NCBI GenBank assembly: GCA_963920765.1
Contig: OY987249.1
Location: 20,618,483 to 20,682,482, forward strand
Origin: Ulota crispa
Lineage: Eukaryota > Streptophyta > Bryopsida > Orthotrichales > Orthotrichaceae
Direction: 5' to 3'
DNA length: 64,000 nucleotides
In this document: piece by piece, positions 24,760 through 35,500 of the stretch
How positions within the stretch are numbered: position 1 is the first letter of the stretch
Layout: each line of letters opens with the position of its first letter
Notes under the pieces: model-generated
What the model was told of the DNA's origin: nothing
Seen by the model: only the letters and a program-made list of their open reading frames with translations
The model's database searches: none
Position numbers and translations under genes: made by a program

Positions 24760-27685
24760 TCCTTTTATATTTTCCTTTAATGAATATCCATTTTTTCACA
24801 TGATTTTAAAACAATAATTTCTGAAGGGTTCCTTGTGTTTTTCATTAAAACTTGTGATTCTTAGATTACATGTTTGAAAGATATACATAATCCAAACCAA
24901 GCATGTCATGTGCATAGAAGGAACCTGTACTAGTAGATTTTGTAGGTGTCGATTTAAGTAAATGCAAATAAATATTTTTATCCATCTCTGTATAATTGTT
25001 GAATAATTTGAATCATGATGTTTTAACAATGTTTTCAAAAATATTGATAATGATAGAATAACTCCATAAAAATAGAGAATACAAAAGCCTTTGAGTTGGA
25101 GATTTATCCAATGGACAACTTGCTTCAATAAGTGCATTTTTGTTGCATTAGCAACTTTCTACTAACATTTGCTTTAGTGCTTATATAAACTCTTTAGCAA
25201 GATTTGAGATAGTTTTGAAAATAAAAACGTCTTTAGTTCATGATGATATTGCAATTGTACTACAAATAATTCACAACTTTGATAGAGAATCCACACAATT
25301 CTAAAATTTTGTTACATAAATTTGAAGCCAATTTTTTACACAAATGCCTCCGATCAAAGCATTCACTTTTTTTGTGACATTTTCTTGTAAACAACTTCAG
25401 TCAAGTGAATTAAAGTTCCCTATCAATTGAAGATTTACTTGCTGTTAGAAAACTTCAAATTTATATTTGCAAATGAGAAAAAAATTCATAAATTTCACAT
25501 TTTAATAGTAAAAACTCAAATTTTGTTATCGGCTGCATTTGTTTAAAGTTTGGATTTTTTTTTTCACCTATGATACATATTTGTCACTTTTACTAGGAAA
25601 TATAAATTCAAATACCACAATAAATAAAATTTTCAATCATTCTTTTGAGCTTATTTAAAATCATTCAAAACACTAGAATTCTCAACCCTAAATTTGTAGA
25701 TTAATAAAATTGGGAGTTTGGCAAATAAATCCTAATGCCTTTTTCAGTTGTAAAATAGTAATACGAATTGGATTTGAAAACAGAAATTGTTCATATCTTC
25801 ATGTCAATAAGAAATCTATTCAAATCTCTGAGACAATTTAAATGTTTAATTTTTCAATTTATAATTGTAAAACAATTTCTCAAGTATTTATACAATCTAT
25901 CGATCTAAAAATTATAAAATGCACACTTTTAAAATCTTTTGTGACGGGTAGTTTGATTTCAAGTGCTCAATAGAATCACAATAAACATCCATTTCTTAAT
26001 TTTATTGAATTGGACAAACGCAATGTTTCTTGTAATTAATTGTACCAATATTTTCAAAAAAAATTCATAAAAGTTGGAAGCAAAATATTTGTAGATATGT
26101 CAATTACATTCTAGAGACGCGTGAACTTAAAAAAATTAGATTGATGTTTTTGGAACTACAAAGCTTCATTCAGAAAACAACACATTTTCAAAATATCTCA
26201 AAAAATATCTAACATATTGAACTGTTTTATATTGAAATCATATTTTATCTGCTATTCTTTACATTGTTGCCAAATAAATTCATTAAAATGTTTTATTATA
26301 TTTTGTAAGAAGTAAGAATTTAGTAACTCAACTGCTACATATGCATATAAAATAAAATACATAATACAAAACTTCACTTTGGCACTTCAAACGTTTACAA
26401 ATTGTAAAAATTAGTGCATACTCCAAACAATTCTATTCCTTGATGTCATAGAGGTCTTGGTAATCCTTTCAACAATTGGTCCCTTCTTCCATGCCCTCCA
26501 CAATAACAATTAGGATGTGAGGGAGGTTTGAACTATCCTTGATTATATTCATTCTCATGTCCTCTACAATAAAAACATGTTACTCCTTGAGGTTACTCCT
26601 CAAGCTTTGTACAAACATGCAAAAGCTAAACACAAAAAACATTAATCACATAAGGTACAAACTTGAACCCATTATAAAACAAGCTCCTAAAATGTATTTA
26701 ATCATCTTGGACTTATTTAGCCACTTTCTTTCTTGTATCGTAGAAGACGTAGATCTATTTAACAAACTAAGTTAATATGTGCACTTCCAAGTTCATGTCT
26801 AAACCTCAAATAAGTTGTGTGAAAACTTAAATAAGATGATTTTTTTCTACTTTAAAACCTACAAGTTGTTTCATTTTTTTTGTTTAATCTCCAACTTAAT
26901 TGACTTTGTTTAAATGCTTCAAGGTGGTCTTATCAACAACCTAATCAAAGTTAGAAATATTGAGAAATGTAAGGACTTCTAAACTACATAATAATATATG
27001 CATGTTTAAAATCCATTGTTGACATTTGTGACTTCACTACAAAGAACATGAATGGTTCTTGCACATTAGTTGCATTTACTTTCTTAATATCAACAAGTTT
27101 GTAAAAGGATACAAAAAAATTCCACCCCACCTCACAACATTGAAAGGAGTTTGATGATAGTTTGGTAACTTTGATGCTTGCTAGAAATCACAAATGTTGT
27201 CAAATTGCCTTACAACATAGCATTGGTCCTACTTTGTAAACATGTAGTACATGCTATCAAATGTGCTCTTGACAAACAAAATTGTTTGACTTTAAAAATT
27301 TTAAAGCTTTTTTTGTAAAATATAAGCTTTACAATTTGAAATTATTTTTGTAATTAGAAATTTTCCTTTGAAATGTTTTAATATTGCTAAAACTTTTACA
27401 ATTTATGCTTTTGTTAAACCTGTAGACTTTCTTCCTTCATGCCATGTTTACTTGATTCAAGACAATCAAAAATCTACAAATAAGAACCATGTCATAAGAA
27501 ACTAGAGCTTTGCTAATGTGGTCCATACAAAGTGTGTTGGGAGATTCCTCAATAGTGAATCCAATTCATGACTAGAAATTTCAATTTAATTTAGAAGATG
27601 TAAACAAGATCATAATTTCTTAATTGCCATTCATGTATAGCCCAATTTTGCTTGTATATGCCATAATAAATTATATGTGACCAAC
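24760..27685. other. Gene-free AT-rich stretch upstream of the GDU-like gene
   Basis: The reverse ORF at 25137-24796 has no recognised domain and could overlap the 5' leader of the GDU-like gene. Otherwise AT-rich with no supportable gene except the weak gag-like trace listed next. Confidence 0.45.
26470..26590 (-). pseudogene. Possible retrotransposon gag zinc-knuckle trace
   Basis: The reverse strand reads PQGVTCFYCRGHENEYNQG, a stop, then HPNCYCGGHGRRDQLLKG. The two C-x(1-2)-C-x3-H clusters resemble broken zinc knuckles of a copia/gypsy gag. No reverse transcriptase, integrase or LTR is visible nearby, so it may be chance. Confidence 0.25.
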
Positions 27686-28460
27686 TTAACCTTTTAGGGC
27701 TAGGAGAGCCAATTTTGGTTGATTGAAACACTATTTTTGAAATAGCTTTTTAAGCATGCCGCGTTTACAAGTGACATGTGAACAAAGTTGGAGGGCACAA
27801 GAATTTTGGATCAAACAAGCCCATGTACATTGTTATTGGATTTATAACAAATCCAGAATCTTTGATTGAAGTGAGTCATGCTCAAGAATCATGAGTAAAA
27901 ATTGTACAAAGACCTTCTCACTTTGCAACGCTTGAAACTCTTGTCAAAACTCATATTCATTGGTAATAAATTTCATATGCTTGGTATGAAGGTCACCTAC
28001 TAGATTGCAATTTTACAAATTCACATTTGGGCTCTAAAAAGACACAAATTTGACCTCACAACACCGTATATGATTTTAGAAATAATGACGCCCTCAACCT
28101 AGCATGGATGTGTTATAATCTTTGTGGTTATTTGGGCTAAGCTTGCAAGATTTAACCAAGTAATAGATCCAATAGTATGTATTCCATCTGTACAAATAGA
28201 TCTCAAAAAAATCTAGCCATTTATTGAGAAAAGATAAAAAAAGCTACTAACTAGTGATCTCAAATATGATTTTCAATTTTACCTCAAGTGGGTAAAAACA
28301 CTACTAAAAAGTTAAAATTTTCAAATCTAACATTGTAAAGTTTTAGAATAAATTAACTTCATAATTTTGTTGGTAGCAATCTGCTAAGCTTATGTAGTTT
28401 AAAAATCAAAGTGCTCAAAACTAATCTAAGCCGAGGGCGCCCTCGACCCTAAAGGATTAA
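27686..28460. mobile_element. TTAA-flanked non-autonomous element, third family
   Basis: The left end TTAACCTTTTAGGGCTAGG and the inverse of the right end, TTAATCCTTTAGGGTCGAGG, match at 17 of the first 25 positions. Seven of the eight differences are transitions, as expected of an old inverted repeat. TTAA borders both ends. The right TTAA (28457-28460) is also the left TTAA of the next element. A perfect 12-bp palindrome GAGGGCGCCCTC sits just inside the right end. No transposase. Only one copy seen, so boundaries are provisional. Confidence 0.45.
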
Positions 28461-29078
28461 CCCCTAAATGCCCAAGGCACCCAATTTGGGTGTTTGAAAT
28501 TACTATTTTTGGTATTTTCTTCTAGACAAGAGTTTGTTTTGAAGTTTATTTTTAGTATCAAAAATTTGATTTTGAAAATGAAATTTCATGATTTTTCTAT
28601 TCAAGATTTTATACAAGGGTGTCCACTGCAATCTTGAGTTTTCTAGTGTTGGAAGATCTTGAAAATGAGCCTCAAATACACTAGAGATTGGAGAAAAATC
28701 TTCTTTAGATATCCATTTAAAAAAATTTAGGAATAGATTTTGAAAGCCGTAAACTGTTTGAGGTTAAACATGTTATGACCTTAAACCTCATATTTTTTTG
28801 ATGACCAACTTTTTAGATTTGACATGTGAAATGAGGGTTAGAAAACTTCAAGTCACTTTTGTAGCTTTAACACCCTCATGTTCAAACATTATAATCTTTC
28901 AAACTATAAGTGATAATGTTGTGTTTTCTTTTTCCATGTAATCTCTAATATGTCAAGTTTATATTTATATGGTTATAGATTAAAAAAACTTGATGAGATT
29001 TATGAAAAGGTTGGTTGATTGTTCACTTTCTTGAATATGCCAAGAAGTTCATAAAGGCCTTAAGCATTTAGGGGTTAA
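28457..29078. mobile_element. Long TTAA-flanked non-autonomous element, copy B
   Basis: 622 bp including TTAA at both ends. The termini TTAACCCCTAAATGCCCAAG and the inverse TTAACCCCTAAATGCTTAAG are near-identical. The interior is homologous to copy A at 15390-16041 in the same orientation (GAAAATGAGCCTCAAATACA, TTGGAGAAAAATC, CATTATAATCTTTCAA). No ORF. Two copies with matching ends and TTAA flanks define a family. Confidence 0.75.
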
Positions 29079-29394
29079 AATAATATGCAAAACAGCCATA
29101 TATCTTCCAAAGTCTCAGTAACCTACATAGTCTAAATTACATGAGTAATCTTAAATTAGTTAAATATGACATCTCTTTGATTTTTTTATTTTATTTTTTT
29201 CTAAATCATTGAAACATTTAATAATCAAGCTATATATAGAAATATGATATGTTCTTAGTTTATATACAACATTTCAACATGCCATTTTTGTTTGTTTGTT
29301 TGGCTAGTGCGTGTGATAACATTTAAGTTTGACAAGTGATAATGTTGTTTCAATGATTGTGCAAGTGGCTTGAATACATCAACCCACTTATTAT

Positions 29395-29600
29395 CACTAG
29401 TAGAAACCTGTGTTTTTCTTAACGCATTTTTTTGGACGTCCAATTTTTTTTGTGTTAATAATGACATCAAACATAACATAAAGATGTTAGTTTTGACATC
29501 AAAAATAACATTAAAATGTTAACTTTAACATCAATTATAACATAAAAAAAAGTGGACGTCCAAAAAAATGCGTTAAGAAAAACACGGGTTTCTACTAGTG
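29395..29600. mobile_element. CACTA-type MITE, 206 bp, with TAT target duplication
   Basis: The ends are long inverted repeats starting CACTAGTAGAAACC and continuing TTTTTCTTAACGC and TTTTTTTGGACGTCCA, about 50 bp per arm with very few mismatches. The 3-bp flank TAT is present on both sides, as CACTA elements produce. The short interior contains repeats of an AACATCAATTATAACAT-like phrase. Non-coding. Confidence 0.85.
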
Positions 29601-29689
29601 TATATTTGAAAAACTAGTTTACGTACCCATTGTACCAACGGAGGCAACAAAAATATCCTTGCAATAAAAAATTGTGCAATAGCAATCTT

Positions 29690-29985
29690 ATCCCCATGCC
29701 TTCCTATCCCAATGCGTCCTATCCATGTGCCCCCTATTCCTTGCTTCCCTATCTCCATGTCCCCTATGCTTGTGCCCCTTATCCCTGTGCTCCCCATCCT
29801 CGTGCCCCTATCCTTGAGCCCCTATCCCCGCGCCCCCCTATCTCCATGCCCCTTATCTCCATGAATACCTATTCCCATGCCCCATATCCTCGTGTCCCCC
29901 TATCCTTGCATGTGCTCCCTATTCCTCTGCCTCCTATCCTTATGCCTCTTATCCCCGTCCCTTCTATCCCTGTGCCCCCCTTTGG
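29690..29985. repeat. Minisatellite, unit about 14-16 bp (CCCCTATCCCCATGC-like)
   Basis: About 20 degenerate units built on CCTATCCCCATGCC / CCTTATCCCTGTGCC. The strand asymmetry (C/T-rich on the + strand) opens long fortuitous ORFs on both strands with Pro/Tyr/Ala or Gly/Ile repeats, which I do not regard as genes. Confidence 0.85.
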
Positions 29986-32028
29986 CCAAGAGAAAATTGT
30001 TGTGCAGTTGCTAGTGAACTGTTGTTAACTTATGGTGAAGCAAATAAAAGATAGACTGTGTTGTACGTGAATAAAATAAAGTGTTGTGGTATAACTTATA
30101 GTGAGTGTGTAACTTCCAGTGATTTGTCATACTTTAGTGTTACTTTGCTTTATTTTACTTTTCATCCAAAATAACCCACAAGATTCTTTTATATATATTA
30201 GAAACTTCATTGCCATTTTTGTATGCATGCCAATTATAAATTCTTGTGTTATGGCTATACTCACAAATTAATTTACTACAAGTAATAAAATTTTGACTTC
30301 TAAAAAGGTTAGTATAATTCCAACACTCTAACCATTTCCTTATAGTTTTTGATGTAGGCCCTTTAGCAATCACTTTTTACATATACCATGATTTTATTTT
30401 TTCATTTTATATATGCTGGAAACCTGGAATGTATAATCCAACACAATAACAACAAAATTCCTTGTTAAATCATCATTTAGTTTACTAGATTTAGATAAAA
30501 AGAAGGAGTTTTTTTTATTATTGAAATCAACAAGTGTAAGAAATTTTGAAGATGTGCTTTTTGAAAAGAAAGCCAATAACATGGATTTTAATCAATAAAG
30601 GAAACACACTTTATATATGGAGTGTATTGAGACATTGCAATGATCTAGATACACTCCATATATAAAATATTTTTCCACATTGATTGAACTTTGTGTTTAG
30701 TGAAGTTGGGCAAAATTCATAAAGGTACCAAAGAAAAATAAATGACAAAAACTAACATTGATAGTATTTACTTCTCTTTAGTTTAATCCTTGGTTGTTTG
30801 AGACTTTTCTTGAGAATTAGTAAAAACTAGGATAAGATTTGGCAACATGTTCAAAATTTTACCTAAGAGATTCATAAGTAAATACATTTAAGAACACATG
30901 GAAATTGAAACACAATAATATCACAAATGGATTGAGGGATTATAAAGCTTGTTGAAAAAAAAATGCTTTTTTGGAACATTCTAGCATAGCTAGACACTTA
31001 TTTGAACTTTTAAAAGCTTGCAAATAGTACTTTTCTTATTATTCCATGGATCAAAAATAAGAATCTTGATTAAGTATATTAATCAAGTGATTAAAGTCAA
31101 TGTATATTCCTATAAAGTCTTATACAAAGTTAATTTATAAAGAAATTAACTATTTGATTGTTTTCAAGAAGTCTCAAAACATGAAACTTTGCAAGGCAAA
31201 GACGTTTTCTTATGATATCTTTAAAGTAATAAAGAATACATGCCATGTTTTGAACAAAAGAATCTAGACCAAACTTAATTGGAGAAGATGAAACACATAT
31301 ATTTTGAAAAACATGGGTATATGCCTAATTTATCACACATAAAAAAAGTTTTTTTTCCGAGAAAACTCAAAATATGACATAAAAAATAGTAACTTTCTAG
31401 ATCATATTTCTAGAAAGTAAAAGGAGTAGAGTAGAGAAGTGCTGGAGCTGCCATAGTCTCCAAGACGAATTGGACCTCACCTGTGCCCATCCCAAAAACA
31501 ACCATAAACCAATATGATGTTAGTGAGGTTACAACAGGTGTCTTAAGTCCAATACGCATGTTATAGCTTTCACAAGGAGAGCAAAATAGCAAAGCAATCA
31601 AACTACAAAAAAACTCCTCAAAGAAATAAAAAGAACCTGTGTAGCACTAGTTTGTGAGGTTGCTATTGTGACAGGTATCACCAATTTCAATAAGCCGGAC
31701 TAGAAAATATCAAATCAGAAATGCGCAAAGCTTTGCGGTATATGCAGTATATGGGTAAGCTCCTCAGAGTTTGAGCAGCAGGTACTGCTGCAACTTGCAC
31801 GAGTATGACAGATAGCAAGTTGGAATCACCATGAGCTTGGAGGAGATAAGCACCCCATGTTGCAAGATTTCACACCAAGCTTATGTTGCGTGCTTAATCA
31901 ATAAGCTCATAGCTTATCTTGAGAGCAAGCAAATCCAAGAAACAGTAGTTTCTGGAGGTAGAAAAGTAGGTTGGACTAATAGTTCATAGCACACGGCTAC
32001 ATGCAGCCATAGCTAGGTCTCAAAAAAA
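29986..32028. other. Gene-free stretch with a small hairpin
   Basis: At about 30611-30667, arms TTTATATATGGAGTGTAT and ATACACTCCATATATAAA are inverse complements around a spacer of about 20 bp. The region around 31.4-32.0 kb is slightly less AT-rich, with a 63-codon reverse ORF (31601-31410) lacking a recognised domain. No gene called. Confidence 0.4.
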
Positions 32029-32190
32029 ATGATCCTAATCTTTGGTATGCAAACTCAAGTAGTTATTGGCAGATCTTAATCTGGTAACATGTAAACTCAA
32101 GTTTTACAATTGGATCCCATCCACAAGCGTGCAAACTCATAGTTTTACAAGCTAATCCTAATCTTTGGTAGCATGCAAATTCAGGGTTTT
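32029..32190. repeat. Degenerate tandem repeat around TTTGGTA-GCATGCAAACTCA
   Basis: About four loose copies of a 40-60 bp phrase containing CTAATCTTTGGTA and ATGCAAACTCAAGTTTTACA occur in a row. Unit length varies. Non-coding. Confidence 0.45.
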
Positions 32191-32697
32191 TGCATGCTGA
32201 CCTTTAGCAATCTCAAAAGAGTAGGTAAGTCTGATCTAGTAACGTGATCTTAATGCAAGCTCTAATCTCAAAAGCGCATGCAAAATTAAAGTGCTGATTC
32301 TAGAAGCATCATGAAAGTAAGCCTTGGCATGCAAAAAAATGCTTAATTTAAGTAACTCTTGAACCTTACAATTATAAAAGAGTATAAATATACTATTTGA
32401 TATTCATAGAAATTCAAAAATGGTATAAGAACCATTGCTAGTTTTTTTTAAAAACCACTCTAAATAGAAAATAGGTGTCCGTCTTATTTTTGTAAAGGAA
32501 TATGGTGTCAAGCATAAGAGCTTATCACAAACCATTTCTTTGATTAAAAGAGAAAACTATAAAAGTTTCTAATTAACATAAGATGCTACAAAATATAGCA
32601 TGTATCCTAGTCATGATTATGCAAGAAGTCTAGGGACTTAAACTTGCATAGAAAGCTAGGAAAAAAGAAAAAAAGAAAAAAGAAAAAAGAAAAAATA

Positions 32698-32699
<2 letters not shown>

Positions 32700-32743
<44 letters not shown>
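32700..32743. repeat. (TA)n microsatellite, left tract
   Basis: About 43 bp of alternating TA, preceded by a purine repeat (GAAAAAA units, about 32660-32695). It abuts the left end of the element at 32745-33150. Confidence 0.95.
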
Positions 32744-32744
<1 letters not shown>

Positions 32745-32746
<2 letters not shown>

Positions 32747-33150
32747 AATTACTATAGCAAAACCCTAAATTGCTAACGGGACACCTCCTCTAAGTATGAA
32801 ATTTGATAATTTAGAGTTATTTTTTATTTATTAAGTGGTCCATCATTCATTCAATCACAACATTATCACCTCCTTGAAAGAAACCATGACAAATACCAAA
32901 AAAAAGGAAATATTATTGCACCAATACTATTTTTTGATATGTTTTTGCTTTATGTAACTCAAAAGTATTATATTTTTAGTTTGAAATTTAAGCACACCTA
33001 AATTTTTTTAGTATAGCCTTAGAATGATAAAGGTGAAACAAACCTTTTGATCCAAATAAAAAAATTCAGCAAAATTAGCATTAAAAATCATGTTTTCATG
33101 CGCAAAGGAGATGTCCCATTAGCAATTTAGGGTGTCACTATAGTAATTTC
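32745..33150. mobile_element. Non-autonomous element embedded in a (TA)n microsatellite, Micron-like
   Basis: 406 bp between two TA tracts. The left end GGAATTACTATAGCAAAACC and the inverse of the right end, GAAATTACTATAGTGACACC, continue as an inverted repeat through CCTAAATTGCTAA and GGGACA for about 45 bp. The arrangement (MITE flanked on both sides by TA repeats) resembles the rice Micron elements, which occur in TA microsatellites. Non-coding. Confidence 0.65.
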
Positions 33151-33155
33151 ATATA

Positions 33156-33157
<2 letters not shown>

Positions 33158-33236
<79 letters not shown>
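33158..33236. repeat. (TA)n microsatellite, right tract
   Basis: About 80 bp of alternating TA immediately to the right of the 32745-33150 element, with one interruption (CTAT) near its start. It opens a spurious reverse ORF with a long Ile-Tyr repeat. Confidence 0.95.
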
Positions 33237-33242
<6 letters not shown>

Positions 33243-33512
33243 AAAAAAAATGGCGATTCTTCCACTGCATGGATAAAAAATGCATGGATTAAAAAAAAAG
33301 TTTTACTACATGAATAAATTGGATTGCTTGGGTAAAATGGAATGCATGGGTAAATAGAACTACATGGGCAAAAACAAAAAAACATCCCTTTTAATATTGC
33401 ATGGGTAAAAAAGTGGATTCTTTTATTGCATGGATAAAATCATTTTTTTTTACCATATGGATAAAGAACAAAAAACATTTTGTGTAATTGCGCTTTAAAA
33501 CTGGACTACATA

Positions 33513-33663
33513 TACTACAAGAAATTGTGTCCTAATTGACATGTCCAAATTGACTAAATGTGTCCAAAATGACAAAGAAACTGACAAATTGAACAATTTC
33601 TGTAGATTTAACCATGTTGATTTGGACATATTTTTATCATTTTGGATAGTTTTCCTTGTAGTG
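33513..33663 (+). mobile_element. CACTA-type MITE (CACTACAAGAAA family), copy 1
   Basis: About 151 bp with ends (T)ACTACAAGAAATTGTGTCC and TTTTCCTTGTAGTG. The interior, with repeated TGTCCAAAATGACA and GATTTGGACATA phrases, matches the copies at 34302-34439 (reverse) and 61482-61629 (same orientation). The first base is T where C is expected, and I see no clean 3-bp duplication, so it is somewhat decayed. Confidence 0.7.
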
Positions 33664-33925
33664 CCTAGCTAGGTAAAACAAAAAATATTTTACTGCAAAA
33701 AAATGTTTTAATGAATGGGAAACATTTTGTAGAATTGGCTTGAAATTATTTAACCTCCACTTGAACCAAAAGATACTTATTCAATTTCAAGATTTGTGTT
33801 TGGATTCCTTCATTGACTTATAATGCCACTTTCTCTACCTTCTTTTACATTGTCTTGAAAAGCAACCATCACGTGTGAAATATTAGATTTGTCCTTTCGT
33901 GAGTAATGAAAAACTATTTTATTTA

Positions 33926-34175
33926 GGGTCTTGATATTACCACCCCCCTTTTTGATACTGCCACCCCACATGTCAGGTATTGATACTGCCATCCCACTTG
34001 TCAGGTATCGATACCGTTTCTCCAATTAAATCTACTCACTTTACAATACAACCACCACATTCAAAATTTGCTCAAAATTTGTGATCATAAATTTCTTTCA
34101 TCTCAATTCATTGATATGTTTGCATGGATGAGGATCTAGACAAATCCGTGCAAACACTACATAATATCTATAATG
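33926..34175 (+). repeat. MULE left terminal inverted repeat
   Basis: About 250 bp, inverse of the right repeat. The outer part holds two or three short tandem phrases (GATACTGCCACCCCACATGT and a close variant), a possible transposase-binding array. The inner part runs through TTTCTTTCATCTCAATTCAT and GATGAGGATCTAGACAAATC. Confidence 0.85.
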
Positions 34176-34301
34176 TGGTCAGTAACCAGCATTTCATTGT
34201 GCTTTTGGTTTGCTTTGCTAGCTCAAAGGAGGACCCATGCATCAAGTTGGTTGCGCAAGCGTTCTTCCCAACCCTTCTTCACTGAGAAGTCAACAATCAA
34301 T

Positions 34302-34439
34302 CACTACTAGGAAATGATGTTAGATTGGATAGTTTTTGTAAATTTGGCCATGTTGATTTGGACACATTTCTATCACTTTGGACAATTTTTTTATCATTTC
34401 GAACACATTTAGTCAATTTGGACACAATTTCTTGTAGTG
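34302..34439 (-). mobile_element. CACTA-type MITE, copy 2, nested in the MULE
   Basis: 138 bp, read in reverse as CACTACAAGAAATTGTGTCC through to TTTCCTAGTAGTG. It is homologous to the copies at 33513 and 61482. The flanks are AAT and ATT, an imperfect 3-bp duplication. It abuts the end of the OTU-like reading frame, so the last residues before that frame's stop come from the MITE. Confidence 0.7.
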
Positions 34440-35500
34440 ATTTGTCTCCATAACAGCTCCAGTGGTGGCAATGAGTTTGGTTGTGCAAGCAGAAGTTGCT
34501 GAAAATGATTTGGCCAAGCAAAATAGATGCCAATTGGCGACTTTCCATTTACATCAATTGTATGAAAAGGCATGTAAGTGCAATGTCCCATGGCTTTGTG
34601 GCTATCTAGGACAACAATTGGGCATTCATAAGTAGTAGCAGCCAAAAATGCACACGTTTCAGTGCAGAACAATTTTGTATTGGTGCCATGCTTGCTCCAA
34701 ACCAGTTTAATCGGTGGCGTGGCCCATCTCCAGCATAGGGTTTTTTTTTTCATTTTTTAAAAACATCAAAGTGGCTATTTTAAATGTTATAGTGGTGCTC
34801 CAAATTTCAACAGTCATCCACATATTGGATAGAAAATATCACATTAGCACAAAATACATGTTTATAATTAGGTTTTCATCCACAATTTGACAATTTCATC
34901 CAAGCTTTTTTTAAATTTGAAGCTTTTTGACAATTTCATCTAAATAATCATGTTTTTTTTTCCTATAGGCTTGGTGCCGGTCAAAAAAATTGGTGCTTTT
35001 TTGCTCCAAATTGCCAAAAAAAAAAACAATGCTCCAGCACTACTGGAAGTTGTGTGCCAGAATGAGCAATGTTGGTCAAAGGTGTGGATCAAGTCTTGGC
35101 GCACTTGTTGCCAATATTTTGCAAGAATGAAAGTATCAAGAGCATTTAGTGCAGCAGCAATGGCACGATAGCCACAATTTCCGTCAACTTCCACGTCATG
35201 AATCATTTCTACAAAAGACAGTAATTTGATGGGTATAGAAACGCTTTGCCTTTGACTTTGTGCCGGCACAGGCATCTCCATTGTGGTCTTAGTGCCTTCA
35301 GAAGTACGCTTATCATGTCCAACAGACCTGCATTTGGTGCAATGTCGTTTTGCTTTCAGATCATGCTTGAAGTGGGAGGGGTCTTGCTTGATTGATGAGT
35401 TTGGCTTGTTTTTTGCACTTGAAGGACGCCCTTTTGGATGAAAAGCTATGGGATCAGCCACAGCTGGCAAGTGTCCAAGCGCAAGCTCTGCAATACAAGT
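34440..35500 (-). pseudogene. OTU-like cysteine protease region of the MULE, broken
   Basis: Two reverse ORFs make up one module. The first (from 35470) has a linker KNKPNSSIKQDPSHF, a zinc-knuckle-like CTKCRSVGHDKRTS whose fourth ligand is Ser instead of Cys, and then EVDGNCGYRAIAAAL, the OTU signature with the catalytic Asp and Cys. The second (34753 to about 34440) has CAFLAATTYECPIVVLD and IGIYFAWPNHFQQLL, which supplies the expected catalytic His before an aromatic residue. About 200 bp of AT-rich sequence and a frame break separate them. OTU proteases cleave ubiquitin-type linkages; a role in transposition is not established. It lies directly downstream of the transposase and is probably the C-terminal part of the same ancestral protein. 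Confidence 0.75.

Noticed and set aside
24796-25137. 113-codon reverse ORF upstream of the GDU-like gene as a separate gene
   Set aside because: No domain, AT-rich composition, and located where a 5' leader would be expected.
29573-30028. Pro/Tyr/Ala-rich forward and Gly/Ile-rich reverse ORFs
   Set aside because: By-products of a C/T-rich minisatellite, open on both strands.
31410-31601. Hydrophobic 63-codon reverse ORF
   Set aside because: No recognisable domain or splice context; too short to support as a gene.
33149-33385. Reverse ORF with Ile-Tyr repeats
   Set aside because: Translation of a (TA)n microsatellite.
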